Shown: positions 6,881-15,856 of the stretch, in pieces
How positions within the stretch are numbered: position 1 is the first letter of the stretch
How the letters are laid out: each line of letters opens with the position of its first letter
Source of the DNA: DASUFP01 sp036274495
GTDB taxonomy: Bacteria; Bacteroidota; Bacteroidia; AKYH767-A; OLB10
Assembly: GCA_036274495.1 (NCBI GenBank)
Contig: DASUFP010000089.1
Span: 1-26,180, forward strand
Length of the DNA: 26,180 nt
Direction: 5' to 3'
Made by a program: the position numbers and the translations under genes
The notes under the pieces: generated by a model
Database searches by the model: none
What the model was told of the DNA's origin: nothing
What the model saw: only the letters and a program-made list of their open reading frames with translations

Positions 6881-9800
6881 GTGATAAAAAAAATCCTCAA
6901 AATATCAGCCTGGGTATTGCTTTGCATCTTTCTGCTTGCCGGAGTCCTCACCTATTCTATCAGAATTCCAGCTTTTCAAACATGGATTACTGCCAGGGCT
7001 ACATCGTGGCTCTCTTCACAACTCGGCACCACCGTTTCAATCGATAATGTTTACATCCGGTTTTTCAGTAAACTGGAATTAAAAGGAGTTTATGTTGAAG
7101 ATTTACAGCATGACACACTACTGTATGCAAAATCAATAACAACGGACATTGAATTGTTTTCGCCCAAAAACAGAAAAATATTTTTATCGGGCGCAGAGCT
7201 GAAAGACGGCACCATTAAAATTATCAAATACAAAGATATTCCGGGTTTAAACTTCAAATTCATTGCTGATTATTTCAGCTCCGGCGACACCACATCAACA
7301 TCTAAACCGTTTGATTTCAATCCGGGAGAAATCAAGCTTACCAATGTTTCTTTTGCCTATATAGACAAACGTTATAATGAAACTTCAAGAGGGATTAACT
7401 TTGAGGACATCAGACTGGAAGCACTTGATGCTACACTTGGAAATATCAACCAGCAGGCTGATACCCTTAACCTTGAAATAGAAAATCTGTCGTTCAGGGA
7501 AAAAAGCGGATTCAAACTGGACTATCTCGAAAGCACCATTAAATTTACCCCGGACTATGTTCAGTTCAGCAACCTGCTTATCAACACTGCACACTCTAAT
7601 GTGCAATGCGATTACAGAATGAGCTTCAATTCCATTGATGATTTTGATGACTATATCAAAAAAGTCAAAATGAATGGTGATTTTGAAGAGTCCACTCTCT
7701 CCTCCTCCGATCTGCAGTTCTTTGCTCCCGAACTCATTGGAATGAACCAAAAAATTATTTTCAGCGGAAAAATTAAGGGAACAATAGACCAATTGCGCGG
7801 TAAGGACCTGAACATCCGGTTTGGAAAAAAAAGTCATTTCAGAGGCGACGCGAATTTGTCCGGCTTACCTGAAATCAATGAAACATTTTTCGATATTGAA
7901 GTAAAAGAACTTTTAACACAGAAACAAGATCTGGAATCGTTGCCCACCTATCCTTTTACCGACAGCACCCACCTGCAGCTGCCCGCTAATTTTGCGGCTA
8001 TCGGCACCATAAAAATTAACGGTAAGTTCACCGGATTCCTGAACGACTTTGTAGCTTTTGGGAACGCAACCACCGACATTGGTTATTTGTCGTCCGATTT
8101 AAATCTTAAAATTGATCAAAACAGCGACAAGAGTTCTTATTCAGGACACTTGTCCGCTATCGGCTTTGATATCGGACAACTCACGGGAGAACGGGAATTG
8201 CTGGGTAAAATCTCATTTAATACAAAAGTGAACGGCTCCGGCTTTGCACTGAAATCGGTTGATGCAAAAATGGAGGGCGTGATCTCTCAATTTGAACTTA
8301 AAGGATATTCATACAGCAACATTACCATTAACGGCCGAATCAGCCGGCGTTTATTCAATGGTATACTTACAGTTGACGAACCGAACTTCGCAATGGATTT
8401 TAAAGGAGCAATTGACCTGAAAGGCGCTGTTCCGGTATACGATTTCACCACTTCGGTAAAACAAGCACGACTGGCCAAATTAAATTTGCTTGATCGCGAC
8501 AGCTCCGCCAACCTCCAATTTAATGCAGATATCAATATCAGAGGAAAGGAACTTGATGAACTCACCGGATTTATCAATGTGAGAAACCTGCAATACTTCG
8601 AACTGAACGATACGATTTTGATAAACAGGATGAATTTTCAATCCGAAAAGGGGAACGATATCCAATCGACAACATTCCGATCCGACATACTTGACTTTGA
8701 TATAAGCGGAAACTACAAACGATCCTGGCTGTTTGCAGGAATAAATGAGGTGCTTTCAAAATACATCCCGTTATTTGCCGACTCAAAAGCAAAACCGGCC
8801 CCGCCTCTTGACATCAAATTTGATTTGAGACTCCACAACACCTCTCACGTCACAAATATTTTTATGCCGGTGTTGGCAGTCAGCCCTGAAACCCATTTTA
8901 GTGCCAGAGTTAACAACCGAACCGGAGAACTAAAAGCACACCTCACCTCCGACAGCATCCGTTACAATGCACTCATGGTCCGAAATACCGATTTAAATGC
9001 GAACTCCGCCGCAACCGGCAAACTAAATATAGATTACCTGGCCGGAGAAATAGTTGTAATGGATACGCTTTCGTTCAGGAACATTGTGCTTGAGGCAGCT
9101 TCAGATAAAAAATCAGCCACCTTCCGTCTTGCCGCCGCCTCACTCGACACTACCAATAACAAAATATTGTTTTCAGGAGAAGCGCTATATTATTCCGACA
9201 AAATAAACATTAACATCAATCCATCCATAATTCAACTGGGTGGCGAGCTGTTTACCACAGGAACAAAGTCATCTTTCAGCATATCCGATTCAAGTACTAC
9301 CATCAGCAATTTCAGGCTGGAACACGACAGCTCTTTTGTTGACATTAATGGTACCATATCTTCAAACCCCGATGACAAAATAACCATTCGTTTAAATGAA
9401 TTCAACACCCAGGCTCTTAATCCGATACTTTCGATGTACGACTTTCGGATGGGTGGTTCGGCATCGGGCGAAGGTACCTGTTCAGGGATATTGGAAAAAC
9501 CCAGAATTGATGCTGATATACTCATTAAAGACCTGAGTATTTATGGCGACACGCTGGGTAACGCATCTTTTCTTTTCAACTACGATACCTTCAGGAAAAT
9601 TATTACAGTTGATGCTTTTGCCGACAGGGGTGGTGTAAGAAACATAGAACTTAAAGGGAAGATGACTTTGGAAAGCAGTGATGATGAACTTGACTTCACC
9701 ATCGATCTCAAAAAGACTAATCTTACAGCCTTTGCATCTTATGCTTCCGATTTAGTTTCAGATGTCAGAGGCAAAGCCAGCGGAAAACTTGCATTAAAGG

Positions 9801-11299
9801 GGACTTTAAAAAGACCGGTACTTACAGGAAAAGTTCTGTTGCAATCAACCAGCTTTACCGTTAACTATCTTCAGACACATTATAATTTTTCTGATGAGAT
9901 CACCTTCACCGAAAAAGCAATCCGGTTCGATCACATAAAAGTGAACGACATAAATGGAAATCAGGCCGACGTAACCGGAGCTGTTTACCATAATCATTTT
10001 TCCGATTTTATTCTCTCAGTAGACATCAATGCCAAAAACTTTCAGTCGCTGAATACAAAATTCAGCGACAACGAATTGTTTTACGGAACCGCCTATGCAA
10101 GTGGTAAAATAAAAATTGCCGGACCGCTTGATCTTATTACCATGAGCATGGTACTGAAAACCGAAAAAAATACCTTAATCGAAATACCGCTTACCAACCC
10201 CGAAGAAGTTTCAAAAAGCAATTTTATCAACTTCATTAATACCGGTGCCCATACGATTGATATTTCCAATCAGCCGGCCAAGCTCACAGGCATCGACATG
10301 ACACTTGAGATAGATGCAACGCCCGATGCTGAAATCCGGCTTATTTTCGATTCAAAAATAGGGGATATTATCAAAGGACGCGGAAACGGAAACCTTACCC
10401 TTACCATTGATCCGCTTGGCGAATTTGAAATGTACGGAAACTATGAAGTGGTATCCGGCGATTACCTCTTTACCTTACAAAACCTGCTGAATAAAAAATT
10501 TGTGATAACTCCGGGAGGAAATATCAGATGGAGCGGATCACCCTATGATGCGGAAATAGACCTTGAAGGCATTTATAAGTTAAAGACCTCACTCTATGAC
10601 CTCTTCCAGGATACTGCGTATAAAAAGCGCGTTCCTGTTGAAGTAGTCCTGAATCTGTCCGACAAATTGTTTAATCCCAACATATCATTCAACATTGTAG
10701 TTCCTGATGTTGACCCTACCACGGAAACCCTGATCAACAGATACATCAACACAGAGCAGGAGCTGAACAAACAAACTATGAGTTTATTGGTACTGAACCG
10801 TTTTTCAAGAGCCTCGGATGTTGAATACAGCGGCACCGCCTCTTCTACCGGATTATCGGCAAATGTATCTGAAGTGCTATCGCAGCAACTCAGCGTGTGG
10901 GCATCACAAATAAGCGATGCGTTTGATGTGGGTGTCAACTACAGGGCCGCCGATCAATATTCCAAAGAAGAACTTGAAGTAGCCCTTTCCACTAACTTGT
11001 TTAACGATCGTGTAACTGTTGACGGCGCCGTAAATATGTCCGAAAACAACCAGACCACATCCAATCTTGTCGGTGATTTTAACGTAGAAGTTAAAGTAAG
11101 CAAAGACGGCCGATTCAGGTTTAAAGCATTTAACAAAAGTGTTGAAAACAACATTGTAAACAACTACAGTTCGCAGTACACACAGGGAATTGGTATTTTT
11201 TACCGAGAAGAATTTAATTCCGTAGGAGAGTTATTTAACCGGTTCAGAAGCCATTTTACCAAGAAGGAAGATGATCCTGAGGTTCCTCTCAACCCCTGA
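6881..11299 (+). CDS. tamB: TamB-like translocation/assembly module protein (DUF490)
   Basis: TamB-family (AsmA-like) proteins span the periplasm as long beta-taco structures and are implicated in outer-membrane protein assembly and phospholipid transport. The 1472-residue protein has an N-terminal inner-membrane anchor (about residues 8-27), then more than 1000 residues of repetitive beta-strand sequence, and a C-terminal DUF490 domain (about 1130-1460) with VVPDVDPTTETLINRYI and the aromatic-rich end QGIGIFYREEF. E. coli TamB is 1259 residues; Bacteroidota members are usually longer. Translation starts at GTG (GTG ATA AAA AAA); no in-frame ATG lies between it and the tsaD start. Divergence from tsaD is, from memory, a common arrangement in this phylum. 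No TAnnTTTG box is visible upstream. A TamA-like barrel partner is not in the window. Confidence 0.92.
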   Translation: MIKKILKISAWVLLCIFLLAGVLTYSIRIPAFQTWITARATSWLSSQLGTTVSIDNVYIRFFSKLELKGVYVEDLQHDTLLYAKSITTDIELFSPKNRKIFLSGAELKDGTIKIIKYKDIPGLNFKFIADYFSSGDTTSTSKPFDFNPGEIKLTNVSFAYIDKRYNETSRGINFEDIRLEALDATLGNINQQADTLNLEIENLSFREKSGFKLDYLESTIKFTPDYVQFSNLLINTAHSNVQCDYRMSFNSIDDFDDYIKKVKMNGDFEESTLSSSDLQFFAPELIGMNQKIIFSGKIKGTIDQLRGKDLNIRFGKKSHFRGDANLSGLPEINETFFDIEVKELLTQKQDLESLPTYPFTDSTHLQLPANFAAIGTIKINGKFTGFLNDFVAFGNATTDIGYLSSDLNLKIDQNSDKSSYSGHLSAIGFDIGQLTGERELLGKISFNTKVNGSGFALKSVDAKMEGVISQFELKGYSYSNITINGRISRRLFNGILTVDEPNFAMDFKGAIDLKGAVPVYDFTTSVKQARLAKLNLLDRDSSANLQFNADINIRGKELDELTGFINVRNLQYFELNDTILINRMNFQSEKGNDIQSTTFRSDILDFDISGNYKRSWLFAGINEVLSKYIPLFADSKAKPAPPLDIKFDLRLHNTSHVTNIFMPVLAVSPETHFSARVNNRTGELKAHLTSDSIRYNALMVRNTDLNANSAATGKLNIDYLAGEIVVMDTLSFRNIVLEAASDKKSATFRLAAASLDTTNNKILFSGEALYYSDKINININPSIIQLGGELFTTGTKSSFSISDSSTTISNFRLEHDSSFVDINGTISSNPDDKITIRLNEFNTQALNPILSMYDFRMGGSASGEGTCSGILEKPRIDADILIKDLSIYGDTLGNASFLFNYDTFRKIITVDAFADRGGVRNIELKGKMTLESSDDELDFTIDLKKTNLTAFASYASDLVSDVRGKASGKLALKGTLKRPVLTGKVLLQSTSFTVNYLQTHYNFSDEITFTEKAIRFDHIKVNDINGNQADVTGAVYHNHFSDFILSVDINAKNFQSLNTKFSDNELFYGTAYASGKIKIAGPLDLITMSMVLKTEKNTLIEIPLTNPEEVSKSNFINFINTGAHTIDISNQPAKLTGIDMTLEIDATPDAEIRLIFDSKIGDIIKGRGNGNLTLTIDPLGEFEMYGNYEVVSGDYLFTLQNLLNKKFVITPGGNIRWSGSPYDAEIDLEGIYKLKTSLYDLFQDTAYKKRVPVEVVLNLSDKLFNPNISFNIVVPDVDPTTETLINRYINTEQELNKQTMSLLVLNRFSRASDVEYSGTASSTGLSANVSEVLSQQLSVWASQISDAFDVGVNYRAADQYSKEELEVALSTNLFNDRVTVDGAVNMSENNQTTSNLVGDFNVEVKVSKDGRFRFKAFNKSVENNIVNNYSSQYTQGIGIFYREEFNSVGELFNRFRSHFTKKEDDPEVPLNP

Positions 11300-11325
11300 T
11301 TTCCATATAAATGAGTTAGGCGTTT

Positions 11326-11342
11326 GGGCCGTTTTCCGGCCT
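11326..11342 (+). terminator. Weak hairpin after tamB
   Basis: GGCCG (11327-11331) and CGGCC (11337-11341) form a 5-bp GC stem with a TTTTC loop, extendable by one G-U pair, 27 bp after the tamB stop. Only two T residues follow before an A run, so termination would be inefficient or Rho-assisted. It separates tamB from the promoter box of the receptor gene. Confidence 0.35.
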
Positions 11343-11370
11343 TAAAAAAATATTACCTGTCCCTCCTTTT

Positions 11371-11394
11371 TTTGCCTCAGAAAACTTACTTTTG
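11371..11394 (+). promoter_or_regulatory. Promoter (TTTG-12 nt-TACTTTTG) for the TonB receptor operon
   Basis: TACTTTTG at 11387-11394 is a perfect TAnnTTTG -7 box, 19 nt upstream of the ATG at 11414. A TTTG lies at 11371-11374, only 12 nt before the -7 box, where the known consensus has about 19-21 nt. The box falls inside the reading frame extended upstream to a TTG at 11324, which argues for the ATG start. Confidence 0.55.
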
Positions 11395-11413
11395 GTTACG
11401 TCAACATTTTTGT

Positions 11414-14227
11414 ATGATCCGACCACGCCCAGTTGCCCTGATAATACTGCTAACCGTTATTCAGGCTGCAAGTTTTTCGAATCATGCCCTGGCACAATCC
11501 CTGATCAAAGGAACCATTTTCGACCTCCTTACCGGAGAAACACTTATTGGTGCCAATGTAGTGCTCAAAGGAACTACAACCGGAAGTCAGAGCGGACTGG
11601 ACGGGACATTTGAAATAAAAACCGATAAGCCCTACCCAATTGAAATTTCTGTCTCTTACATCGGTTATGTTTCTCAAGATATAATGGTGAAAGATTCCGT
11701 ACCAATCAAAATAATTCTCAAGGCTAACAAAATTTCACTGCAAAGTGTAGATGTTACGGGAAGCCGGATCAGCGAAAAGCAAAAAGAATCTGCGCTCACC
11801 ATTGAATCGATGGACATAATTGCCGTAAAAGAGACACCTGCGGTCAGTTTTTATGACGGACTCGGTCAGCTTACAGGCGTTGATCTGACCGCTGCCAGCA
11901 TCGGATTTAAAATTGTAAATACGAGAGGTTTTAACAGCACATCTCCCGTACGTTCATTGCAAATTATTGACGGAGTCGACAATGCCTCACCCGGATTGAA
12001 TTTTTCGCTCGGAAATTTTTTGGGCGCAAGCGAATTGGATATTTCAAAGGTAGATCTGGTTGTGGGAGCAAGCTCCGCCTTCTACGGACCCAATGCATTT
12101 AACGGGGTTATAAGTATGTCAACACGCTCCCCTTTCGCGGCTCCCGGACTTGAGGTATCGTTTAAAACCGGAACCAACAGTCTCCTTGAAAATGCCGTCC
12201 GGTTTGCTCAAATTATCAAGAACCGCAAGGGGGAGGAAAAATTCGCCTACAAATTCAACCTCTATTATCTGAAAGTAAACGACTGGGAAGCTGATAATTA
12301 TTCCGCCACCCCTCAGTCGAAGAGCAACGAGAGCAATCCGGGAGGATACGATGCAGTAAATATTTATGGTGATGAATACCAGACCGGCTTTGATCAATCG
12401 CAAAATCCGGGTTCCTATCCGGGGTTCGGAGTAATAGCACGCAAGGGATACAAAGAATCGGACCTGGTAGATTACAACACCGAGAACTTAAAAGCAGGCC
12501 TGGCGTTGCACTATAAGGTTACTCCCAATACCGAACTGATCTATGCTTTTAATTTTGGAACCGGCACCACCATTTATCAGGGAGATAACAGGTATTCGTT
12601 AAAGGATATCAAATTTTACCAGAACAGGATAGAACTGCGGCATAAGGATAAATGGTTTATAAGAGCTTATTCCACACAGGAAGATGCCGGTAAATCATAT
12701 GACGCGTTTTTTACCGCTCTGCTTTTGCAGAATGCAGCCAAAAGCAACGGTGACTGGTATCAGGATTATGTGAATTACTGGACGGCTCAGGTTAAAAATC
12801 CGCTTCAGCATTTACCCGGTTATCCGCAGCCACCTGCCTGGCCGTACACTCCTGAAGAGTATCAGGCCTATCTTAATTCAATCAATCCGTTTCTTGCAGC
12901 AAATTACAACGACACGCTTATTTATTATCATGGATTAACTCAGGCCTATGCAAATGGAATCGGCAATCCTATCAATCAAAATGTACCTTTTCTGGAACCC
13001 GGTACAGAAGCGTTTGATACTGCTTTCGCAGGAATTACCTCCCGTCTGACATTCGGTCAGGGAGGGTCCAGATTTTACGACAGGTCTGCTTTGTACCATA
13101 TCCATGGCGAATACAAGTTTACACCGAAAATTATGGATATAACGGTCGGGGGAAACTTCAGAATTTACACTCCGAATTCCGCAGGCACCATTTTCAGCGA
13201 TACCTCAGGTGTGAAAATTACCAATAAGGAGGGAGGCATTTACGGAGGCATTGAAAAACGGCTTGCCAACCAAAAACTAAAACTAAACCTTACCATCAGA
13301 GCTGATAAAAATGAAAATTTTGATTTGCTGCTTTCTCCTGCAGCTTCTGCCGTTTACAACATCAATTCAAAAAATATTGTCCGCGCTTCATTATCAAGTG
13401 CTATCCGAAACCCGACATTATCCGATCAATACCTCTATTATCAGGTAGGACGCGCCATCTTGATCGGTAACAAGGATGGTTATCACAACCTGGTGACCAT
13501 CCCGTCACTTCAGGCGTTTGTGGACGCCCCCTTTCAGGATTACAACACACTTGAATACTTTGATGTGAAAGCAGTGCGACCCGAAGAAGTTAAAACTGTG
13601 GAACTGGGTTACAGAGCAACTCTTTCAGAACGACTGTATGTTGATGTTGGCGGGTATTACAGCTGGTACAATAATTTTATCGGGTATAAAATAGGTGCGG
13701 ACATTGATACTTTCACAGTGTCGATACCCGGACTTCCGCCTTATAAAACCTGGGTGTTTAACAATGTGCTTCGTGTTGCAACAAATTCTGTCGATCAGGT
13801 AACCACCAACGGGGTATCTGTCAGCCTCAATTATTATGTCGGAAACAATTATGCCATTACTACCAATTATTCCTGGAATACGCTGGACAGACATGGTTCC
13901 GAAGATCCGCTGATACCGGCATTCAATACACCCGAGCACAAGTACAACATCGGATTCAGCGGAAGAGACCTCAAACAGTTCAGCTTTAATGTTAATTACA
14001 AATGGGTTGATGGGTTTAAGTACGAGGGATCGCCCCAGTTTACAGGGTATATCGGCAGCTACGGAACGCTGGATGCACAGGTTTCCTATAAAGTTAATCA
14101 GGAAAAGCTTATCTTTAAACTCGGTTGTTCCAATGTGCTCAACAATGAGCATTACGAGGTGTATGGAGGACCTCTGGTAGGCCGGCTTACCTACTTCAGT
14201 ATTTTTATTAAAACTGCAGATCTATAA
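11414..14227 (+). CDS. TonB-dependent outer-membrane receptor with CarboxypepD_reg-like domain
   Basis: An outer-membrane 22-strand barrel driven by TonB that imports an unidentified ligand. From the ATG at 11414 (937 residues) the order is: signal peptide (about 1-27, ending HALAQ), a carboxypeptidase-regulatory-like beta domain (30-115, KGTIFDLLTGETLIGANVVL), a plug domain (about 130-255, with VNTRGFNS, IIDGVDN and FYGPNAFNGVISM), then the barrel. An upstream in-frame TTG at 11324 would put 30 extra residues before the signal peptide and is rejected. No SusD-like partner is present, so this is not a SusCD glycan locus. Instead, a T9SS-exported hydrolase-like protein follows after 33 bp and is probably co-transcribed. 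The protein ends ...IFIKTADL rather than in the usual terminal aromatic residue. Confidence 0.93.
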   Translation: MIRPRPVALIILLTVIQAASFSNHALAQSLIKGTIFDLLTGETLIGANVVLKGTTTGSQSGLDGTFEIKTDKPYPIEISVSYIGYVSQDIMVKDSVPIKIILKANKISLQSVDVTGSRISEKQKESALTIESMDIIAVKETPAVSFYDGLGQLTGVDLTAASIGFKIVNTRGFNSTSPVRSLQIIDGVDNASPGLNFSLGNFLGASELDISKVDLVVGASSAFYGPNAFNGVISMSTRSPFAAPGLEVSFKTGTNSLLENAVRFAQIIKNRKGEEKFAYKFNLYYLKVNDWEADNYSATPQSKSNESNPGGYDAVNIYGDEYQTGFDQSQNPGSYPGFGVIARKGYKESDLVDYNTENLKAGLALHYKVTPNTELIYAFNFGTGTTIYQGDNRYSLKDIKFYQNRIELRHKDKWFIRAYSTQEDAGKSYDAFFTALLLQNAAKSNGDWYQDYVNYWTAQVKNPLQHLPGYPQPPAWPYTPEEYQAYLNSINPFLAANYNDTLIYYHGLTQAYANGIGNPINQNVPFLEPGTEAFDTAFAGITSRLTFGQGGSRFYDRSALYHIHGEYKFTPKIMDITVGGNFRIYTPNSAGTIFSDTSGVKITNKEGGIYGGIEKRLANQKLKLNLTIRADKNENFDLLLSPAASAVYNINSKNIVRASLSSAIRNPTLSDQYLYYQVGRAILIGNKDGYHNLVTIPSLQAFVDAPFQDYNTLEYFDVKAVRPEEVKTVELGYRATLSERLYVDVGGYYSWYNNFIGYKIGADIDTFTVSIPGLPPYKTWVFNNVLRVATNSVDQVTTNGVSVSLNYYVGNNYAITTNYSWNTLDRHGSEDPLIPAFNTPEHKYNIGFSGRDLKQFSFNVNYKWVDGFKYEGSPQFTGYIGSYGTLDAQVSYKVNQEKLIFKLGCSNVLNNEHYEVYGGPLVGRLTYFSIFIKTADL

Positions 14228-14260
14228 ACATAAAAAAACCAAAACATAAAACTCACACCT

Positions 14261-15805
14261 ATGAAAGCAAAGTTACTAGCGCTGCCGGTTATTACCGCGC
14301 TCACCTTGTTGGCCTCTGAGGTTTCAGCACAGCGATACCAAGCTGAAGTATTCTCAAATGTTAACATAACTACCGACGTACAGTACGCCACAAACATTTC
14401 CGTACTCAGCGGATCGCCGGCTATGGTAAATCTGAATATGGATATTTATGAGCCCGCCGGAGATACAGCAACGCAGCGTCCTTTAATAATTTTTATGCAC
14501 ACCGGCAGTTACCTGCCTGCTTATATAAACGGTACGCCTACCGGCAGCCGCAACGACAGCGCCACAGTTGAAATGTGCAACCAATTTGCAAGGAGAGGTT
14601 ATGTTGTGGCGAACATGGATTACCGGTTAGGATGGAATCCGGTTAGTTCATCACTCGATGTGCGCCGGGGAACATTACTACAGGCTGTATACCGTTCCAT
14701 TCAAGATGCAAAAGCCTGTGTGCGCTGGCACCGTGCCGAAGCTGCGGGAGCAAACACTTATAAGATTGATCCGAATCTGATTATTTTGGGCGGACAGGGA
14801 ACAGGCGGATATATTGCACTTAATTATGCGGTGCTTGACAAACCTTCTGAAATCAATCTGCAGAAATTTATCAGTTCAATTACTGTACCCGGGTTGTATA
14901 TAGCAGGACAATCATATGTATTACAGGATACCTTAGGAGATTTTGATGGGTATGGCGGCGTTCCATGGTGGAATAACCCCAACAACACTCCCGGATTTCC
15001 AACCAACGTACAATTTGTCTTCAATTTAGGCGGCGCAATGGGCGACAGCAGCTGGATTGAAGCAGGAGACGCGCCAATGGTTGCCATGCATGTGATTGGC
15101 GATCCGTTTGCACCCTACGATTCAGGAATTGTATATGTTCCCGGCACGCCTCCTCAGGCTGTTGTTGATGTTGCCGGATCCAGAAGAGTACTTAAGATCG
15201 CGAATCAGCTTGGAAACAACAACTGCTTTGCCAATAATGGATTTACCGACCCTTATACACAAACGGCTAATTTGAGCAACGAAGGATTTGAGGGACTGTT
15301 CCCCTTCCCTACTGTTCCGGCAGTGCAAGCCGGTCCTTGGGAGTGGGTCGACTCTGCAACTGTTTATAATGTTGCTCCACTCTATGGTCAGAATCCAACA
15401 AATATCTATTACGGATTTCTGCAAACCAATCCCGCCAACAGCAAAACAAGAGCGCTTGCTTATATCGACTCAATTATGGGCTACCTGAACCCACGGATGT
15501 GCTATTGCCTCGGCTTTTGCCCGCCCTGGTCGCCAACAGGACTTAACCCTAATGCAGAACTTGCGTCACTTGTATCGATTGGGCCCAACCCGTCGGCAGG
15601 CAATGTTGACATAAACCTGGATCAGATCACACAACCGGTTCAATCTATTGAACTCACTGATATATCAGGAAGAGTGATCAGGAATTTTGCAATTGATACC
15701 AGAAAAAGATATACTGTTTATCGTGATGATCTGAATGCAGGCATTTATTTTGTCCGGCTCAGGTTTGATTCGGGAGAAGTAAACAAAAAAATTATATTAG
15801 AATAG
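14261..15805 (+). CDS. T9SS-secreted alpha/beta-hydrolase-like protein, nucleophile Ser not seen
   Basis: A 514-residue secreted protein: signal peptide (1-23, cut after VSA), an alpha/beta-hydrolase fold resembling carboxylesterases (about 55-290), and a C-terminal type A T9SS sorting domain (about 439-514, starting IGPNPSAG, with ELTDISGRVI and LNAGIYFVRL). The fold is shown by RPLIIFMHTGSY (HTG in oxyanion position), RGYVVANMDYRLGWNP, and the elbow LGGQGTGGYIAL. In esterases that elbow reads GxSxGG; here it reads G178-Q-G-T-G-G, so the nucleophile Ser position is Gly180 and a Thr follows. The acid-loop region MHVIGDPFAPY is kept, but I see no obvious catalytic His. It may be inactive, a binding protein, or a family with a different mechanism. 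Co-transcription with the TonB receptor suggests they handle the same ligand (inference). Confidence 0.87.
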   Translation: MKAKLLALPVITALTLLASEVSAQRYQAEVFSNVNITTDVQYATNISVLSGSPAMVNLNMDIYEPAGDTATQRPLIIFMHTGSYLPAYINGTPTGSRNDSATVEMCNQFARRGYVVANMDYRLGWNPVSSSLDVRRGTLLQAVYRSIQDAKACVRWHRAEAAGANTYKIDPNLIILGGQGTGGYIALNYAVLDKPSEINLQKFISSITVPGLYIAGQSYVLQDTLGDFDGYGGVPWWNNPNNTPGFPTNVQFVFNLGGAMGDSSWIEAGDAPMVAMHVIGDPFAPYDSGIVYVPGTPPQAVVDVAGSRRVLKIANQLGNNNCFANNGFTDPYTQTANLSNEGFEGLFPFPTVPAVQAGPWEWVDSATVYNVAPLYGQNPTNIYYGFLQTNPANSKTRALAYIDSIMGYLNPRMCYCLGFCPPWSPTGLNPNAELASLVSIGPNPSAGNVDINLDQITQPVQSIELTDISGRVIRNFAIDTRKRYTVYRDDLNAGIYFVRLRFDSGEVNKKIILE

Positions 15806-15822
15806 CGAATCTTGCAACTGTT

Positions 15823-15856
15823 AAAAACTGCCGCCATAAAAGCGGCAGTTTTTTTT
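15823..15856. terminator. Strong bidirectional intrinsic terminator
   Basis: AAAACTGCCGC (15824-15834) pairs with GCGGCAGTTTT (15842-15852) over 11 bp with a 7-nt loop. On the plus strand it ends in eight T residues (15849-15856); on the minus strand in five T residues (15827-15823). It ends the receptor/hydrolase operon and also the convergent flavoprotein gene, whose stop codon (15857-15855) overlaps it. Confidence 0.9.

Noticed and set aside
7385..7837. 150-codon open frame antisense to tamB
   Set aside because: Shadow frame in a well-supported long gene; composition does not resemble a real protein and there is no start context.
11324..11413. Upstream TTG start for the TonB receptor
   Set aside because: Would put 30 residues before a normal signal peptide, and the frame runs through the -7 promoter box.
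13625..14152. 175-codon open frame antisense to the TonB receptor
   Set aside because: Lies wholly within the receptor's coding sequence, shows no recognisable domain, and has no promoter box; a shadow of the real gene.
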